Part shown: piece after piece, positions 21,881-32,682 of the stretch
How positions within the stretch are numbered: the first letter of the stretch is position 1
How the letters are laid out: every line of letters begins with the position of its first letter
Source of the DNA: Hexactinellida sp. DTS-2022
Taxonomy: Eukaryota > Porifera > Hexactinellida
Assembly: GCA_028753945.1 (NCBI GenBank)
Contig: JAPNXP010000009.1
Span: forward strand, 3,720,001-3,784,000
Direction of reading: 5' to 3'
Length of the DNA stretch: 64,000 nucleotides
Notes under the pieces: model-generated
The model's database searches: none
What the model saw: the letters and a program-made list of their open reading frames with translations, nothing else
What the model was told of the DNA's origin: nothing
Position numbers and translations under genes: made by a program

Positions 21881-23349
21881 TTTATTTCTTCAATAAATTA
21901 ATATTATTAATCGACATATTGGAGTATTGTGGACGTCTTGTTGTAATTTGGACCAAATATTCAGTACCATTAATTCTTGCGCGACTAAAATTCCCTGCGG
22001 CGAAAATTCCCAGCGACTAAATTTCCCTGCGACTAATTTTCCGCGACCAATTTTTCCGCGACCAATTTTCCCCGCGACCTTATTTCCGCCATTCAAATCT
22101 AACACCTCCCATCTTCTCTCTGACATTTGGACTTGACTTCAATCTGGCTTCACTTATGAGCGGACAATATCTAAAACAAACAACAATAAACAAGTCTTAC
22201 AAATCTATGAAAACTTCTTTAATTTACGCTTTTCAATTGCTCTTGAACTTACTAATGAGTTGTAATTTTTAATTTTATTTGCGATATACAATTTGCTGCA
22301 GTAAATATAAGTTGGCGCACGATCTTCCACATACAAGTATCGCAATTAACACATTTACATCTCCAAAAATCATCGTCACCAATTTATCCTATGAAGATTA
22401 ATTGTAGTTGTACAAGAATCTCTCTAGATGAACCTTCTACAAGTTTAGTCAAGAGGTTGTCATCACTTTCAATTAGAACGATTATTTCCACAGAATAATT
22501 ACAACAGAAAGAAGCTGTTCAGATGGATACTTCAGTCGACCACGATCTGTTAAATGGAGGAGCTTAAACTCCGAAGGAAAGTCAGGATGAATAGAAACTC
22601 TTTATCAAATGTCAAGGTATCAAGGCAGACATGACAAGGTTGGTGATGTTTCAAGTATTTGTGAACTGCATAACCTGCGATAAAGGCTAAAGATTGAAGA
22701 ATTTGTGTATTACATTCGATGGATGACAAATCGCCTATAGCTTCAAGGAACAGATCTAAAATTATATAGTCATCATGATCAGGATTAATAAAATCTGGGG
22801 TAGAAAAGGATTTGACGAATGTCTGAATGGATAAGGAAGAGTCCGATTGCTGAGAAAATATATTCAAGACAGTGGATAGCTTGAGACGACGTTCGGTTTC
22901 TAGAATTTGTGGATAAGATATATGGTAATTCGACCCCGACATCATACGGTATACCTTATTATAGGAAATTTACACGCCATGAAATTAACGTGAATGTCTC
23001 CAAATCGCGTTAATTTCATGGAGTGTTAATTTCCATGACCTTAATTTCCTGCTATTTAGCAAAATTATACAATGGATGGACAAACTTCCGAGCTACATAT
23101 TTTCAGATGTGCAACTAGTTTGAAAGGATATACCATGTCTAAGAAGTAGATTGGAAGCCTATTTGGGCACAATAATAGTATTAAATCAGGAGATTAATAA
23201 TCCTGAAATTTTTTAATAAAATTTATTCGCGTTAAAGTACACTGCCGGAGTGATTATCAGAAAAATAGCATACCCTGTAGTTCTTTGTCCCACTTACGAC
23301 ATGTGAATAAAGGGTACAATAGCATTCAAGAAGGGCATGCACCTTTTGA

Positions 23350-24428
23350 TAGAGGCCTAGCGAGAACCTTGGTTTTGTTTGTGTGGGATAATCATTTAAA
23401 ATAATAAACTTCAGACATTCTGAATCATAGCAAAGTCTTAGTAAATGTCTAGTAATTTGTAATAGTAATAGTAAAAGTAATAAAAACCCCTCACAGACGG
23501 GATGGGATTGTGCTCCTTCTGATTACACTTCCCCAATGTTTAATTTAACTAGAATTTCAATATTCAAATTACATTTCATCTTAATGAAATACAATTTAAT
23601 TAATGTTTGAATTGTGAAGACTTCAAATGTTTAATTAAATTAATTAAAGATTAATTATTACAAATAGAAATTAGGAATACGTGCTAGTATTTACGTTACT
23701 ATCTTGAATAATAAATTGACATCATCATCAACTTGTAAAATATTCCAACTTCCAAGTGTTTCATTTGCACTTGTATGAAACACATATTCACTACAAACCA
23801 ATCAATAACAGTCATTATCCTAGCAGATAGTAGGCTTATGTAATATGTTCTATTATATTGAGTATACTATAGAGTAATTACAATATGGAGAAGATGGCTG
23901 ATTTATGTAAATAATCGTTAATAAAACGTAGAATTGATTAGCGACCTAATAATTTTAATTGATATATAGAAAGAACATCCTTAGGAGAATACAACCTCTA
24001 TATTTTCAATAACTAATTCGAATTATTAAAGAGTCACTGGACCAGAATACAAATTTCGATATAACTTACGAACAAAAGCGAAATTGAGAAATCAGGCTTC
24101 GAGGTGATCATCTCCAGGAAATTCTATATCTCCTGTCCAAATTTTAAATCTCTATCACCAATGGTTTAGTCAGGCCATCGCGTACGGCCGGCCGGCCGGC
24201 CGGAAGTCCGACAGAGGTAAATTCAATAGTGTGCACTTATAGTATAAAACTATAGTAGGACCCTACTATAACGTTTTTTACTAGAAGAAGCACACTAATA
24301 AAAGTAATAGTAATAGTAAGATATTACATATTATAATAATGTAATTGTAATAGTAATAGTAATAGGAAGAAATATAAGTAATAGTAATAGTAATATATTA
24401 CATTTTAGAGTAATTGACCCCAGGCCTG
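23350..24428. mobile_element. hAT MITE rich in TAATAG repeats, left-truncated
   Basis: The right end GACCCCAGGCCTG at 24428 and long (TAATAG)n-like tracts match, in inverse orientation, the complete element at 50843-51388. The shared internal block TTTGTGTGGGATAATC... to CTTAGTAAATGTC confirms this. The left end is not found. The block from about 23490 to 24290 between the TAATAG tracts is foreign to the other copy, including a (GGCC)n run at 24185-24202, and may be a further insertion. Confidence 0.6.
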
Positions 24429-24432
24429 CCCA

Positions 24433-25174
24433 ATACCACATTAGCTATTGCCAGATACTTGAGACAGACCGGAGAATAAAGTTGTCCAGCATACTTAAAC
24501 TATTTTCGAAAAAGCATGTAGAAGATACCACATCACCCGAAAATCTTCTTAGAATCCTGCTCATCCTCTTGTGACCAAGACTCTCATGCCTCTTTCAGCT
24601 TAGATACGTATCTTTCTGCAATACAAGGATATTCAGAAATCGAATTAAACAAGCAGATACACCAATCACTCTCCTTTATAGCCGGTTACTCAGTGCATGC
24701 CTTGATGCCTATTACAAACATTCTACTAAAAGTCAATCATGCCTCTCATTTCTCACAGTAAACAAAGAAATGGAAATTGAAGAACCTTCAGAGTCTGAAT
24801 ATAGATTAATTCAGATAATCGACCGAGGCTCACTAAAATGGCCAAGTAGTGATGTCATAGATGCAATTATTACGCTGTGGAAATTATTCTCTTCAATCGA
24901 GAGTCAACCAAGCTTATTCGATAGCTTTATTACCGGTCCTTCTAGAAGTATCCTCATACAGTTAACAACTACTCTTATAGAAGATGAACAAGCTGAAATA
25001 TGGAGAGTGATGTGTGACAACTGTGGTACACTCATGTGGGATATATTAGCCAAATTATTGACGTCTACTTCGAACTGTATCATATCTAATAAAATCAAGA
25101 ATATGAATGCCTTGCTACCGTTGAAGTCTGGTGTCGAAAATACTCGAAAATTAAAGAAATTGAAACCCAATTAG
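24433..25174 (+). pseudogene. P-type transposase C-terminal fragment, copy P3
   Basis: It starts in QYHISYCQILETDRRIKLSS, equivalent to the conserved segment just after the catalytic Glu of P5. It ends with the open stretch 24770-25174 (LIQIIDRGSLKWPSSDVIDA..TLWKLF...CDNCGTLMWDILAKLL...NKIKN), which matches the P5 C-terminus to its last residues. The 5' two thirds are absent, and the copy runs opposite to P2 in which it is nested. Confidence 0.8.
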
Positions 25175-25586
25175 CTTATTTCGTATACCCCTTTCATATA
25201 CTACTTCCTTAATATTTTGTACTATTATCATACACACTAATTAAAATGTGAATTGTATCAAAACCCAATAATATTTTCTCTTCTGGATTCCTAATTTAGC
25301 TAAGTATCACTAACTTGAGCATTTACTGTAAAAATAATCAATGGACTTAAACGACATCCATGGTCCAAAATTTCACACTAGTGAACAGGCCTTATTTTAA
25401 CGTAGGTCACGGATAATGCTAATTGCATAATAATGGAAATAAAAAATAATATCCCGCCCGCCGTCCCTATTTTCTGAAAAATCCGGATGATAAACAATTA
25501 ATTTATTTTACATGGCCTAAACTATATATAGTATAAATTTAACTTTTGTGAAAGGATTATTTTTATTTTACCATCATGAATAAATA
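25175..25586. other. Non-coding stretch with a decayed MITE
   Basis: The segment from CAGGCCTTATTTTAACG (25388) to TTTACATGGCCTA (about 25516) resembles the element at about 43455-43801, with a shared CCCGCC/CCGTCC and TTTCTGAAAAAT block. Confidence 0.35.
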
Positions 25587-27174
25587 TCAATTAGTGAATA
25601 TTTCTAATCTGGCAACTATATTGCTACGGCATATAGGGCAATTATGTCCTAAATTGACGATCCTCTCGCTACAATGGCCACAAAAGCTTCCATGTCTGCA
25701 GGGAATGAAAACCCATGTGTTACTTCTTTGAAAGAGACACACTACACATATAGGTTCTGTGTTGGTGTTTTGATCATCTTCAGAAAATTCTGATTCACTG
25801 GATGGAGTGATATCTTGCGCTTTGATGTTCCCCACAGTATGGCTAATCGATTGAAGAAATTCCCATGGGTTTAATTCTCCATCACTGAGGTTATGTTTGA
25901 GAACAATCCTGTCTTCTTCATTTTTTATATCTGCCTTACATCTTGGCCTGCTAATTTCCCTACCTTTGATACAAGCGACGAATTTCATTATCTGTGTCCT
26001 GAATTAATTCATTGAGCTTTGTTATGAAGGTCCATATTCGAGGGTGACTGCATCTCATCCTTGATTTTAGTTTGGAGTGATAACTCTCTGCCCCGTTATT
26101 TGTTGAAAATTAATTTCATGAATGGAGAGTTCCTCAGGCGATATTTGATTTAGCCAGCGTTTCTTGAAATATTTCATCAGCTTTACCAATCTCGGAATGT
26201 CTTCAGTTGGTAGAACAGGAACTTCGATTAAGGTAAAAGTGGGGAATATTAGAGCAGCAGGCAAAAAAGGTATGGACATTAAAAGTCATATAAACTTAGC
26301 AATATGGACGTTGTTCTTAAAACTCTGACTCAGTCCAAATTTCTGAGTCTTCGCCCAAATGCGTTGAGTGAAGTGAAACCATCACCCATAGACTTTCATT
26401 TGTGGATAAATTCCTTAAAAGCGTTCCGAGCAGCTGGTTCCCTATCGGACATCGAAGCGATTGGTTGAAATTGAGGAACGTGTACAACTAAATCCTTTAA
26501 AATAGTCGAGTATAATTCTTGACTCTTGGACGTCATTGAGCAGTGGATTGCAGGCATCGTATGTCTACCTACAGCTACAAATATTGTCCATAACTGAACA
26601 AACTGAATGGGGACTGTCTGAAAGGTACCATCAAACTGGATGTTTGTCGCCTCACTGAGAAAACTCATCATTTCATCGGAATAGAATATTACAGCTGTTT
26701 GTCCTCCCTGTGTTACCGAAAATTTGTAATAATCCTTAAAAGTGGACGTCAGTAACATATGACAGAACTCTGGCGCAGTAAAGGGAATTTTGGGTTGAAG
26801 TGTCCTCCTCGCGCGATACATTGACGACTCGCATTCCACAAAGGAGATATCAGCTGCATTGGGATCGTTTCTTGTTATATCATCGAATTCTGCCCTAAGA
26901 TTATTTTGCGAGTATTTAGCGAGAGTTTTGCATCTGGACTTAAGCTGGTAAACCTCAGTCTTATATTCCTCAACATTATGATTATGTAGTTTCATTGGAG
27001 TGATTAAATTTCTCAAACGATTTAGTTTGCTGGTTCCTTTACACCCACTTCTGAATAGGCGCATTTAAGATATATATAATCTTCCGTTATCTTCGAATGA
27101 ACATAGTTGTGTCCATCTGAAGTTGTGATAACTTTTCCTACGGAACGTTTATACTCTTGTTCAGTGAATTCCAT
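25587..27174 (-). pseudogene. MULE transposase fused to a C-terminal RING finger (copy B)
   Basis: From the ATG at 27174 (MEFTEQEYKRSV), a FLYWCH-like N-terminus is followed by the MULE core. Its motifs are IQFDGTFQTVPIQFVQLWTIF (first Asp), MSDREPAARNAF (second Asp), CWFHFTQRIWAKTQKFGLS, and NGAESYHSKLK (Glu). After about 130 further residues comes a complete C3HC4 RING, CVVC...CRHGSFCGHC...CPIC, within the last 45 residues. At least three frame changes break the core (near 27065, 26405 and 26070-25990). The RING segment 25988-25587 is open. RING domains usually act as E3 ubiquitin ligases or dimerisation modules. A role in transposition here is only inferred. Confidence 0.8.
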
Positions 27175-27374
27175 TATTGTTTATACTAGGTAATCATTTC
27201 CATTGAAATTTAGTATTATTACAAGCACATAGAAGTGTGACATGTTCTAAACAGTAACTTTTGACACCCACATAGATAACAAATTTCTATTGCGGTATTC
27301 TGGCTTTGTCGTCTTGAGGTGGTAAATAACTAACAAATTTTATATTGTGGTCGAAATATGAATTCTTACTAACA

Positions 27375-27610
27375 TCAATTCAGAAGGTATTCAAAAGTCC
27401 ATTCTGACAAGTGCCAGTTTTGCAAAAGTCCATTCTGACAAGTGCCAGTTTTGCAAATATCCATTCTGACATTTGCCAATTTACAAAAGTCCATTCTGAC
27501 AAGCGCCAGTTTTACCAAAGTCCATTCTGACAAGTGCCAGTTTTGCAAAAGTCCTTTCTGACAAGTGCCAGTTTTGCAAATGTCCATTCTGACAAGTGAC
27601 AACTTCCATT
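27375..27610. repeat. Minisatellite, 31-bp unit (CATTCTGACAAGTGCCAGTT)
   Basis: About seven to eight units of CATTCTGACAAGTGCCAGTT followed by TTGCAAAAGTC. The minus-strand open frame across it only reflects the periodic sequence. Confidence 0.85.
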
Positions 27611-28020
27611 ATTCTCACAACTGACAACTTCAAAATTCTGACAAATGCAGCTTGCCCGTTATATCTATCACATCTCTGTATTAGTCAAACCAAATATTCT
27701 AAATAGATATTATTTAGTCTAATATCTTATTTCGGGTATTTCTACGGTGAAATTATAACATTTAGAATTTACAAAAGCAAGTGGCAGGCAAGTGGAGCAT
27801 TTCACTTTTATGCTACGTCATCGTAACAATTTCTGAAAATTTTGTTTTTTGAATGAAATCGATAGAGAGTACAAAACCATGTCTAAATCCGAATTTTCTT
27901 GAAATTTGAATTATTTGATCGACCTGTTTTCCTTCTGTTACAACGTGTATCAGTTAGGCAGTCTACAGTTAATTTCATGTATTTGAAAATGTTCAGCTCC
28001 AATTCGCGTTAATTTCCTTC
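27611..28020. other. Non-coding inside the TA-target element
   Basis: No gene is recognised in this AT-rich stretch. The right terminal repeat begins at about 28020. Confidence 0.4.
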
Positions 28021-28966
28021 GCGTTAATTACATGGCGCGTTAATTTCCTATAATAAGGTAGTCCAAAATGATGTTCAAGCGGATCTGTTTGCAAAAAGGA
28101 AGATAGAACGTTTGAAAACCCACAATTTTGAATTAAATGGTTAGTGATTTCGGGTAGTGCATGGCATGCGTGCTTAACACTAATAAATGTTGTTTGCTAA
28201 ATTTTCCTAGTTTCCCAGGTAACACTTTTCAAGCATCTAACCAAAATGCTAAACGAGTCAAGTATAAGAATCTTTCATCATTAAGGATCAAAGGGTTCGA
28301 GAGGCTATCGTTTAAACAGAAACCCTTAAACGGTGTATTGATGTTGAATATTTTCCATAATGAAAGAAGGATACATATGAAGTCAGAAGTATTCTTACGA
28401 TATTCAGGTAACCGAGATTCGTCTAGAATTCTTAGGGCTGCTAGTGTTAATTAATTCGTTAACTACCTCAGAACCAATTTGACATTTTGTCGTTCTATAG
28501 CAGAAGGAAAACAAGCTTTCATGGTAAGATGGGGGGCTAGTTTAGCTAAACTTTGACTTTCCGAGTTATAAAGAAGACGTATATCTTGGAAGCAAGCTGA
28601 ATGGACTTTAAGAGGATATTGGCAATAATCAACTGCAGAATTTTCGAGATTTGGATATTGAAATGTTTTCTCAAAATCTTTCTGATTTAGCCAATTGTTG
28701 CGAATACTCTTCAATATATGAACAAAGTCACCGTAAGGAATAGAATTATGTGATTGTCAACAGGGTGAGGCACTTTAATCTCCAGCTTATTATTGAGAGA
28801 AAACTATTTAAAGAGATTAACGTTCAACGGGTAGTTATCAGTTGCTATAACTTGAACGCTCAAACCACAATGCTCAATATTGATAATGCAAGATTTTATG
28901 ATAGGAAATATTTTTTCGGCAGAGATAGATGCGCATGGTAGCTACGAGAAATACAAGACCACTTTT

Positions 28967-29135
28967 TATCATAGTTGCATTATACGTAACGTATAACGTA
29001 TATATTGCACCATTATACGATAGTTGAACGTATAATGCCATCATAGTGATCATACGTAACGTATAATCATCATACAACGTATAACGATTTTAACGTATAT
29101 ATGGTCCACGTATAACTATAATCGTATAATGCATC
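28967..29135. mobile_element. Small AT-rich MITE in P2
   Basis: About 170 bp that are missing from the equivalent place in P5. It is built of ACGTATAACG / CGTTATACGT motifs in both orientations, with TTGCATTATACG and CGTATAATGCAT near the ends. The exact duplication could not be fixed. Confidence 0.6.
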
Positions 29136-29390
29136 TATGCTTTTATGAAGACTGGATACCATAACAGAGAAAAATGTTCTCGTTGGATCTTCAGGATTTA
29201 AGTTTGGCCCATATACCCTTTCCACCTTTGCAAGATATTTCCGATTTGACATGTATCTCATCCATTTGAATAATTATATTCCGTTCCTGAGGAGTAAAGG
29301 AAGAAGTAGCCTGTCTAAGATATGCACAAAAATCATTCTCGAAACCAAAAGAAGAATATAGCTTCTCCAATGTATGAACGTGTGGTAGAC

Positions 29391-29842
29391 AGGGTTGTAT
29401 CAACTCATTTTGAGTTGGCAAAACAACTCATTTTTTGTCTACCAACTCATTCAAATTTCCTTCACCAACTCATTCAACTCATTCATTTTGCTTTTACCAA
29501 CTCATTCAACTCATTCAAGAAAATGAGTTGATTCTGCCAACTCATTTTTTATTAAACTAATTGTAACTAACGTATATCTTAAATCTTCAGTTTGGCCAAA
29601 TTTGGATCTCCCCTACGCATTAATGTTACGACAAAGTGAAAGTTGTCTGGCCATGGTCGGAAGTAGGGTTGTATCAACTCATTTTGAGTTGGCAAAACAA
29701 CTCATTTTTTGTCTACCAACTCATTCAACTCATTCATTTTGCTGTCACCAACTCATTCAACTCATTCATTTTGCTGTCACCAACTCATTCAAGAAAATGA
29801 GTTGATTCTGCCAACTCAAAATGAGTTGATACAACCCTGCAC
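29391..29842. mobile_element. hAT MITE made of CAACTCATT repeats in P2
   Basis: The ends are AGGGTTGTATCAACTCATTT and, reversed, AGGGTTGTATCAACTCATTT, with about 29 bp of inverted identity. It interrupts the P2 segment LDCLSLP-VHT. TGGTAGAC (29383-29390) and TGGTAGAG (29843-29850) flank it as an 8-bp duplication with one mismatch. It consists of two similar halves of about 170 bp joined by unrelated sequence, so it may be a dimer or a MITE-in-MITE. Confidence 0.85.
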
Positions 29843-30316
29843 TGGTAGAGATAGACAGTCTAAACCTTGAAGATATATATAGCTAGCAGGAGATATGAGA
29901 TGAGTTTTAATAGCCATTATTTGTGTAATTACATTATACCTTCGTCTGTTTTTTGGGATAAGTGTATTTTCTAACTGAGAAATGATAAATTGAAGCTTTT
30001 CTAAATCGGAAGAATGTATTTCAACCCCGTAATTTTGTTTTATATCAGAAATTGCCTCAATAATGTGTTCTTTGGCTCGATGTATATGATATTCATGACA
30101 GTTGTTAATATACTTAGAGGAGTATTTCGAGGATATTTCGCAAAGAATTGATTCAATTTCTCGGATATCAGTTATCGAGTTGGCAGTAATAGAATTATTT
30201 TGTCCATTCGAAAAAGCATTTGCGGATAGAAAACAATTAATTTCAAGTTAGAGGTCGACTGATATTCCGTTCTATCAGACTGGGGAGAATATATGTGGCA
30301 AGATTATCACGGTACC

Positions 30317-31476
30317 CATATAACAAAAAGTACACAGATCATGATCCTTATGCACGCAGATCATGATCCTTAGGTACACAAATCATGATCCTTAGGAAGT
30401 ACACAGCTCATGATCCTTAGAAAGTACACATATCATGATCCTTAGAAAGTACACAGATCATTATCCTTAGGAAGTACACAGATCATGATCTTTAGGTACA
30501 CAGATCATGATTTTTAGGAAGTACACAGATCATGATTCATGATCCTTAGGAAGTACACAGATCGTACACCTTATAGGCTTGTCACGAAATATTCGATCCG
30601 TGTTGTTTTTAGTCCGGCCGGAGCAAATATTTAAGCAATATTCGGTCCGGCCAGACCAAAATGTAACCCAGACCAAATATTTCAGATGTTTTTGGTCCGG
30701 GTTTACATTTTCAACATTGAGATTGGCTTATTGGTAGTGACCGTCGTGCCAATAGTATAGTATACTAGTAAATTAGTTGTAAGTCTAGATATAATAGACT
30801 AATCTGTGACTATGCATAATCTCATATAAGCGGGGTGACAATGCTGATGAACAGTAGCAATATTAGTTGCTAATCTCGTTTAGTTACATAACACATAGCT
30901 TTAACTTGTTTTACATATTATAAATTTATGAGTGCGAAATTCGTGTTCAGCATACTTGTTTACCTATTATAACATTTGAAAGTTAGTTTATATCCCAATA
31001 TTAATTGCGGTATCTATTCCCCATCACTTTGTTACAAACGCACACAATCACAAACAACAATAGAGTTTTAATAATATAGATATTGCTCTCATAATCTAGA
31101 TTATATTATCCTTTTGAACACAATAATATACAATCGAACCAACAATGTCTGAAATATTTGGTCCGGCCGGGCGAATATTACTGAAATATTTGATCCGGCA
31201 GGACCAAAAAAAAGTTAAAAAACACGGACCGAATATTTCGATCAAGGCTATAAGGTGTACTATCTGTGTACTTCCTAAGGATCATGATCTGTGTACTTCC
31301 TAAGGATCATGATCTGTGTACTTCCTAAGGATCATGATCTGTGTACTTTCTAAGGATCATGATCTGTGTACTTCCTAAGGATCATTATCTGTGTACCTAA
31401 GGATCATGATCCGTGTACCTAAGGATCATGATCTGTGTACCTAAGGATCATGATATATGTACTTTTTGTTACCTCC
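30317..31476. mobile_element. Foldback element with ATCATGATCC arrays
   Basis: Long inverted repeats are made of tandem units of about 25 bp (AGATCATGATCCTTAGGAAG plus TACAC), roughly nine per arm (30327-30565 and 31254-31465). Each arm is capped by ACAAAAAGTACA. An inner pair of inverted sequences (TTGTCACGAAATATTCG... and its relative at 31220-31250) encloses a 650-bp AT-rich centre with no coding capacity. It splits P2 in the linker after THAP, where GGTACCG-like sequence is repeated on both sides. Confidence 0.8.
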
Positions 31477-32191
31477 GGTACCATACTAATCAATTATTAG
31501 GTAGAGAAACGAGAGTCAACTTATCTTTTAGATCCTGTAGAGTATTGATCTTGTACTTATATGTTTCCTCTGTCTCAGTAATCAAACTCATCTATAAGGT
31601 TTTATTCAGCAATTCCTCTTCCTTTGAGTCGTATGACAAGCGAGTCCGCTTCGCTTTCGATATTGTTGAATAACAAGATGGACATCCAGGCAGCAAACAT
31701 GGAACAGCGCCTTCTTTCAACTAGGCCTGTCACGAGGTACTTCTGTCAATGTTCCGTCTCCTTTGGGTACTTTATGCTTCGCTTCTATGTCTTCTTCCCT
31801 GAAATGTTTAATACACACTCGCACTACCTTCATGTCAGCAGTCATCACGACGTAGAGCCCGGATCCAAGTTTGTTTCAGTTCAGGTGGATTTGTTGGCAT
31901 TTTGAAAACGGTAACTCGGTCGTCTGACTCGTAGTAGTTACTCTGGCAGCCCGGAGCTGAACAACTGTTCGGCATCTTGAACGTAAGAATTAGTATCTAA
32001 TAGTTAGGAACACAAAAGACTAATAATAGTAGGGAACAAGATAAAAATATGTATTATGCGCGTATATAATGTGAACAATTAATGAAACAAAGATTGCTAA
32101 AAATTATGGTTGGTTATAATGCCCACTTACTACTGCATCCCTGGTACTATATTTCAACTTTACTGTCTGGCCTTTTATAGAGTAGGCTACT

Positions 32192-32343
32192 GTAAATATT
32201 TTTTCACACATTGCTATAACTTCTGAACTAAAAGAAATATCACTAAGGAAAAGGTTCGCCTCTTCCAATTTCCCATAGTAAATAATATATTTCACAGCTG
32301 TATTTTCGATCGTTACAACGTTAGGCTTCTCCAATTCCATATA
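32192..32343. other. Short non-coding gap
   Basis: Sequence between the outer end of P2 and the next MITE. A 96-codon minus frame (32394-32104) overlaps the P2 terminal repeat and is unlikely to be a gene. Confidence 0.4.
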
Positions 32344-32682
32344 TAGTCTACTCCGCTTAATTGGGACACGTTTGTTCCAAGCCTCTTGTCCCAATTAAAC
32401 GGAGATCCCTATTAACCGAAAAAATTATATATAGTAGTTGAATCTATCAGCGATTACAACAATTTCAGTTTTAAACCTCTTTCAACAATTTTTCAATGCC
32501 TGCGGATCCTTGAGGCTACTCACTTCCATAGTATGAGCCCTTAATATTTTGTGAACCGTTTGGAATTATCCCTCAACCACATGCTCATAATCTCTGATAA
32601 ATTGCGTTTACGGAAATCAATAAGAAAATATACATTATTTAGAAATTTTGTTATACCTTTGTCAGAATAGACCTCTGCGGGT

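Larger units (their letters stand above)
20065..22094 (+). mobile_element. Complete MULE with 9-bp target duplication
   Basis: AAATCTAAC occurs directly outside both ends (20056-20064 and 22095-22103). The first 28 bp of each end align without gaps (ends CGTTGACGGAAAGATGGTCG and, reversed, GAATGGCGGAAATAAGGTCG). Both termini then carry arrays of five or six GTCGCGGGGAAATTTG-type units of about 16 bp, pointing inward. Between them lies one uninterrupted transposase gene. The element looks recently active. It inserted in the untranslated 3' part of P-type element P2. Confidence 0.93.
22954..28058. mobile_element. 5.1-kb element with TA target duplication and CCTTATTATAGG ends
   Basis: The ends read CCTTATTATAGGAAATTTAC and, reversed, CCTTATTATAGGAAATTAAC. 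The inverted similarity runs about 37 bp and includes ATTAACGCG repeats. Rejoining the P2 coding sequence across the insert gives GGACTATACC, so only TA was duplicated. Inside are a truncated hAT MITE, a P-type C-terminal fragment, a MULE-RING gene and a 31-bp minisatellite. MULEs normally duplicate 8-11 bp, so the MULE gene is probably a passenger and not the mover. The superfamily is unassigned. Confidence 0.75.
22250..31974 (-). pseudogene. P-type (THAP) transposase of element P2, split by insertions
   Basis: The start MPNSCSAPGCQSNYYESDDR at 31974 opens a THAP zinc-finger domain (C2CH), with ..VCIKHFREEDIE.. downstream. The foldback at about 30.3-31.5 kb interrupts the linker. The core resumes at 30290 (NLATYILPSLIERNISVDL) and continues through IIIQMDEIHVKSEI (first Asp), SIRNNWLNQKDFEKTF and SLAKLAPHLTMKACFPS. 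It breaks at 28059 in DPLEHHFGL, beside the presumed catalytic Glu, and resumes at 22951 with YRMMSGSNYHISYPQILETE, reaching the C-terminus near 22250. It also has several stops and frameshifts of its own. Confidence 0.85.
19802..32191 (-). mobile_element. P-type element P2, expanded to 12.4 kb by nested insertions
   Basis: Two diverged copies of the P5 terminal repeat bound this block. CATAGCCTGCACTATAAATG at 19802 is the transposase 3' end, and the inverse ...CCTTTTATAGAGTAGGCTAC, ending near 32191, is the 5' end. Subterminal sequence also matches P5 (45964-49492) on both sides. Removing an intact MULE (20065-22094), a TA-target element (22954-28058), a small MITE (28967-29135), a hAT MITE (29391-29842) and a foldback (about 30317-31476) leaves about 3.6 kb, the same size as P5. 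No target duplication can be read at the outer ends. It is dead as a transposase source. Confidence 0.8.

Noticed and set aside
27375-27602. 75-codon minus-strand frame with repeated CKTGTCQNGLLQNWHLSEW-like text
   Set aside because: It is the translation of a 31-bp minisatellite and not a repeat protein, as there is no start context or conservation signal.
27375-27610. CRISPR-like regular repeats
   Set aside because: Units are directly abutting without unique spacers, and the context is eukaryotic transposon DNA.
32104-32394. 96-codon minus-strand open frame
   Set aside because: It overlaps the P2 terminal repeat and shows no protein motif, so it was not called as a gene.
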